From Branchinecta lynchi (taxonomy: Eukaryota; Arthropoda; Branchiopoda; Anostraca; Branchinectidae), in the NCBI GenBank assembly GCA_023053575.1, contig JAKZAP010000020.1, positions 15,619,998 to 15,683,997 on the forward strand: 64,000 nt of DNA, in the 5' to 3' direction. Below the pieces are notes generated by a model. The model worked only from the letters and a program-made list of their open reading frames with translations, made no database searches and was not told the origin of the DNA. Positions 63,836 to 64,000 of the stretch are shown here, piece by piece; position 1 is the first letter of the stretch, and every line of letters starts with the position of its first letter. The translations under genes were made by a program, and so were the position numbers.

Positions 63836-64000
63836 CAACGCTGACGATTTTGGGGGAAAAATTGAAAAAACTGTCTGGAAAATTGCAAAAAATACCGTGG
63901 AAATGCCAAAAATAGAGCAAACGCCGACAAATTTTAGGTGCGCCGCCGGGGACCCATATTCCTCCGGCGCCACCAAATTTAAATTCGGCGCGGCTTCGAG

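Overview
The window is animal nuclear DNA. The evidence is a spliced, metazoan-type FIP1L1 gene, a FLYWCH zinc-finger ORF, non-LTR retrotransposon 3' ends, Penelope-like remnants and many miniature inverted-repeat transposons. It looks like a repeat-rich invertebrate, probably marine. I cannot name the species. Most of the open frames in the window are chance frames inside repeats.

Layout. (1) 0-0.7 kb: a minus-strand ORF with a canonical FLYWCH zinc finger. (2) 0.7-33 kb: no gene I can name. This stretch holds a 1.6-kb inverted-repeat element (1.9-3.5 kb), several MITEs, LINE 3' ends (15.2, 16.5 and 20 kb), Penelope-like fragments (5.9 and 12.4 kb), a foldback element with 8-bp target duplications (23.2-24.0 kb) and a minisatellite-bearing element (26.1-27.4 kb). 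An unrecognised 108-aa plus-strand ORF lies at 32,977. (3) 33.4-52.1 kb, minus strand: FIP1L1, the CPSF/poly(A)-polymerase bridging subunit of the mRNA 3'-end processing machinery. I could splice it by eye into seven coding exons with GT-AG junctions totalling 1,203 nt, exactly 401 codons including the stop. Its introns are packed with transposons: a 1.45-kb LINE reverse-transcriptase fragment in antisense, two large modular-repeat elements, a Penelope remnant 16 nt from an acceptor, and nested MITEs. (4) 52.2-58.3 kb: a 144-bp tandem array, hAT-like elements (one 1,363 bp long) and a tRNA-derived SINE. (5) 58.3-64 kb: a diverged duplicate of the 34.0-35.5 kb block, leading into a degenerate, possibly spliced unrecognised ORF set (58.7-61.5 kb) with a poly(A) signal, then a LINE 3' end with its poly(A) tail and more modular repeats.

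The strongest unusual signal is a dispersed family carrying hammerhead ribozyme cores. Each has CTGANGA, a GC-rich stem, GAAA and a TAT-H cleavage site, with compensating changes in helix I. The ribozymes sit in Penelope-like terminal repeats; three insertions have 12-bp target-site duplications, and one retains a short piece of Penelope-like ORF. A second theme is a set of hAT-like non-autonomous elements whose boundaries are fixed by 8-bp target duplications.
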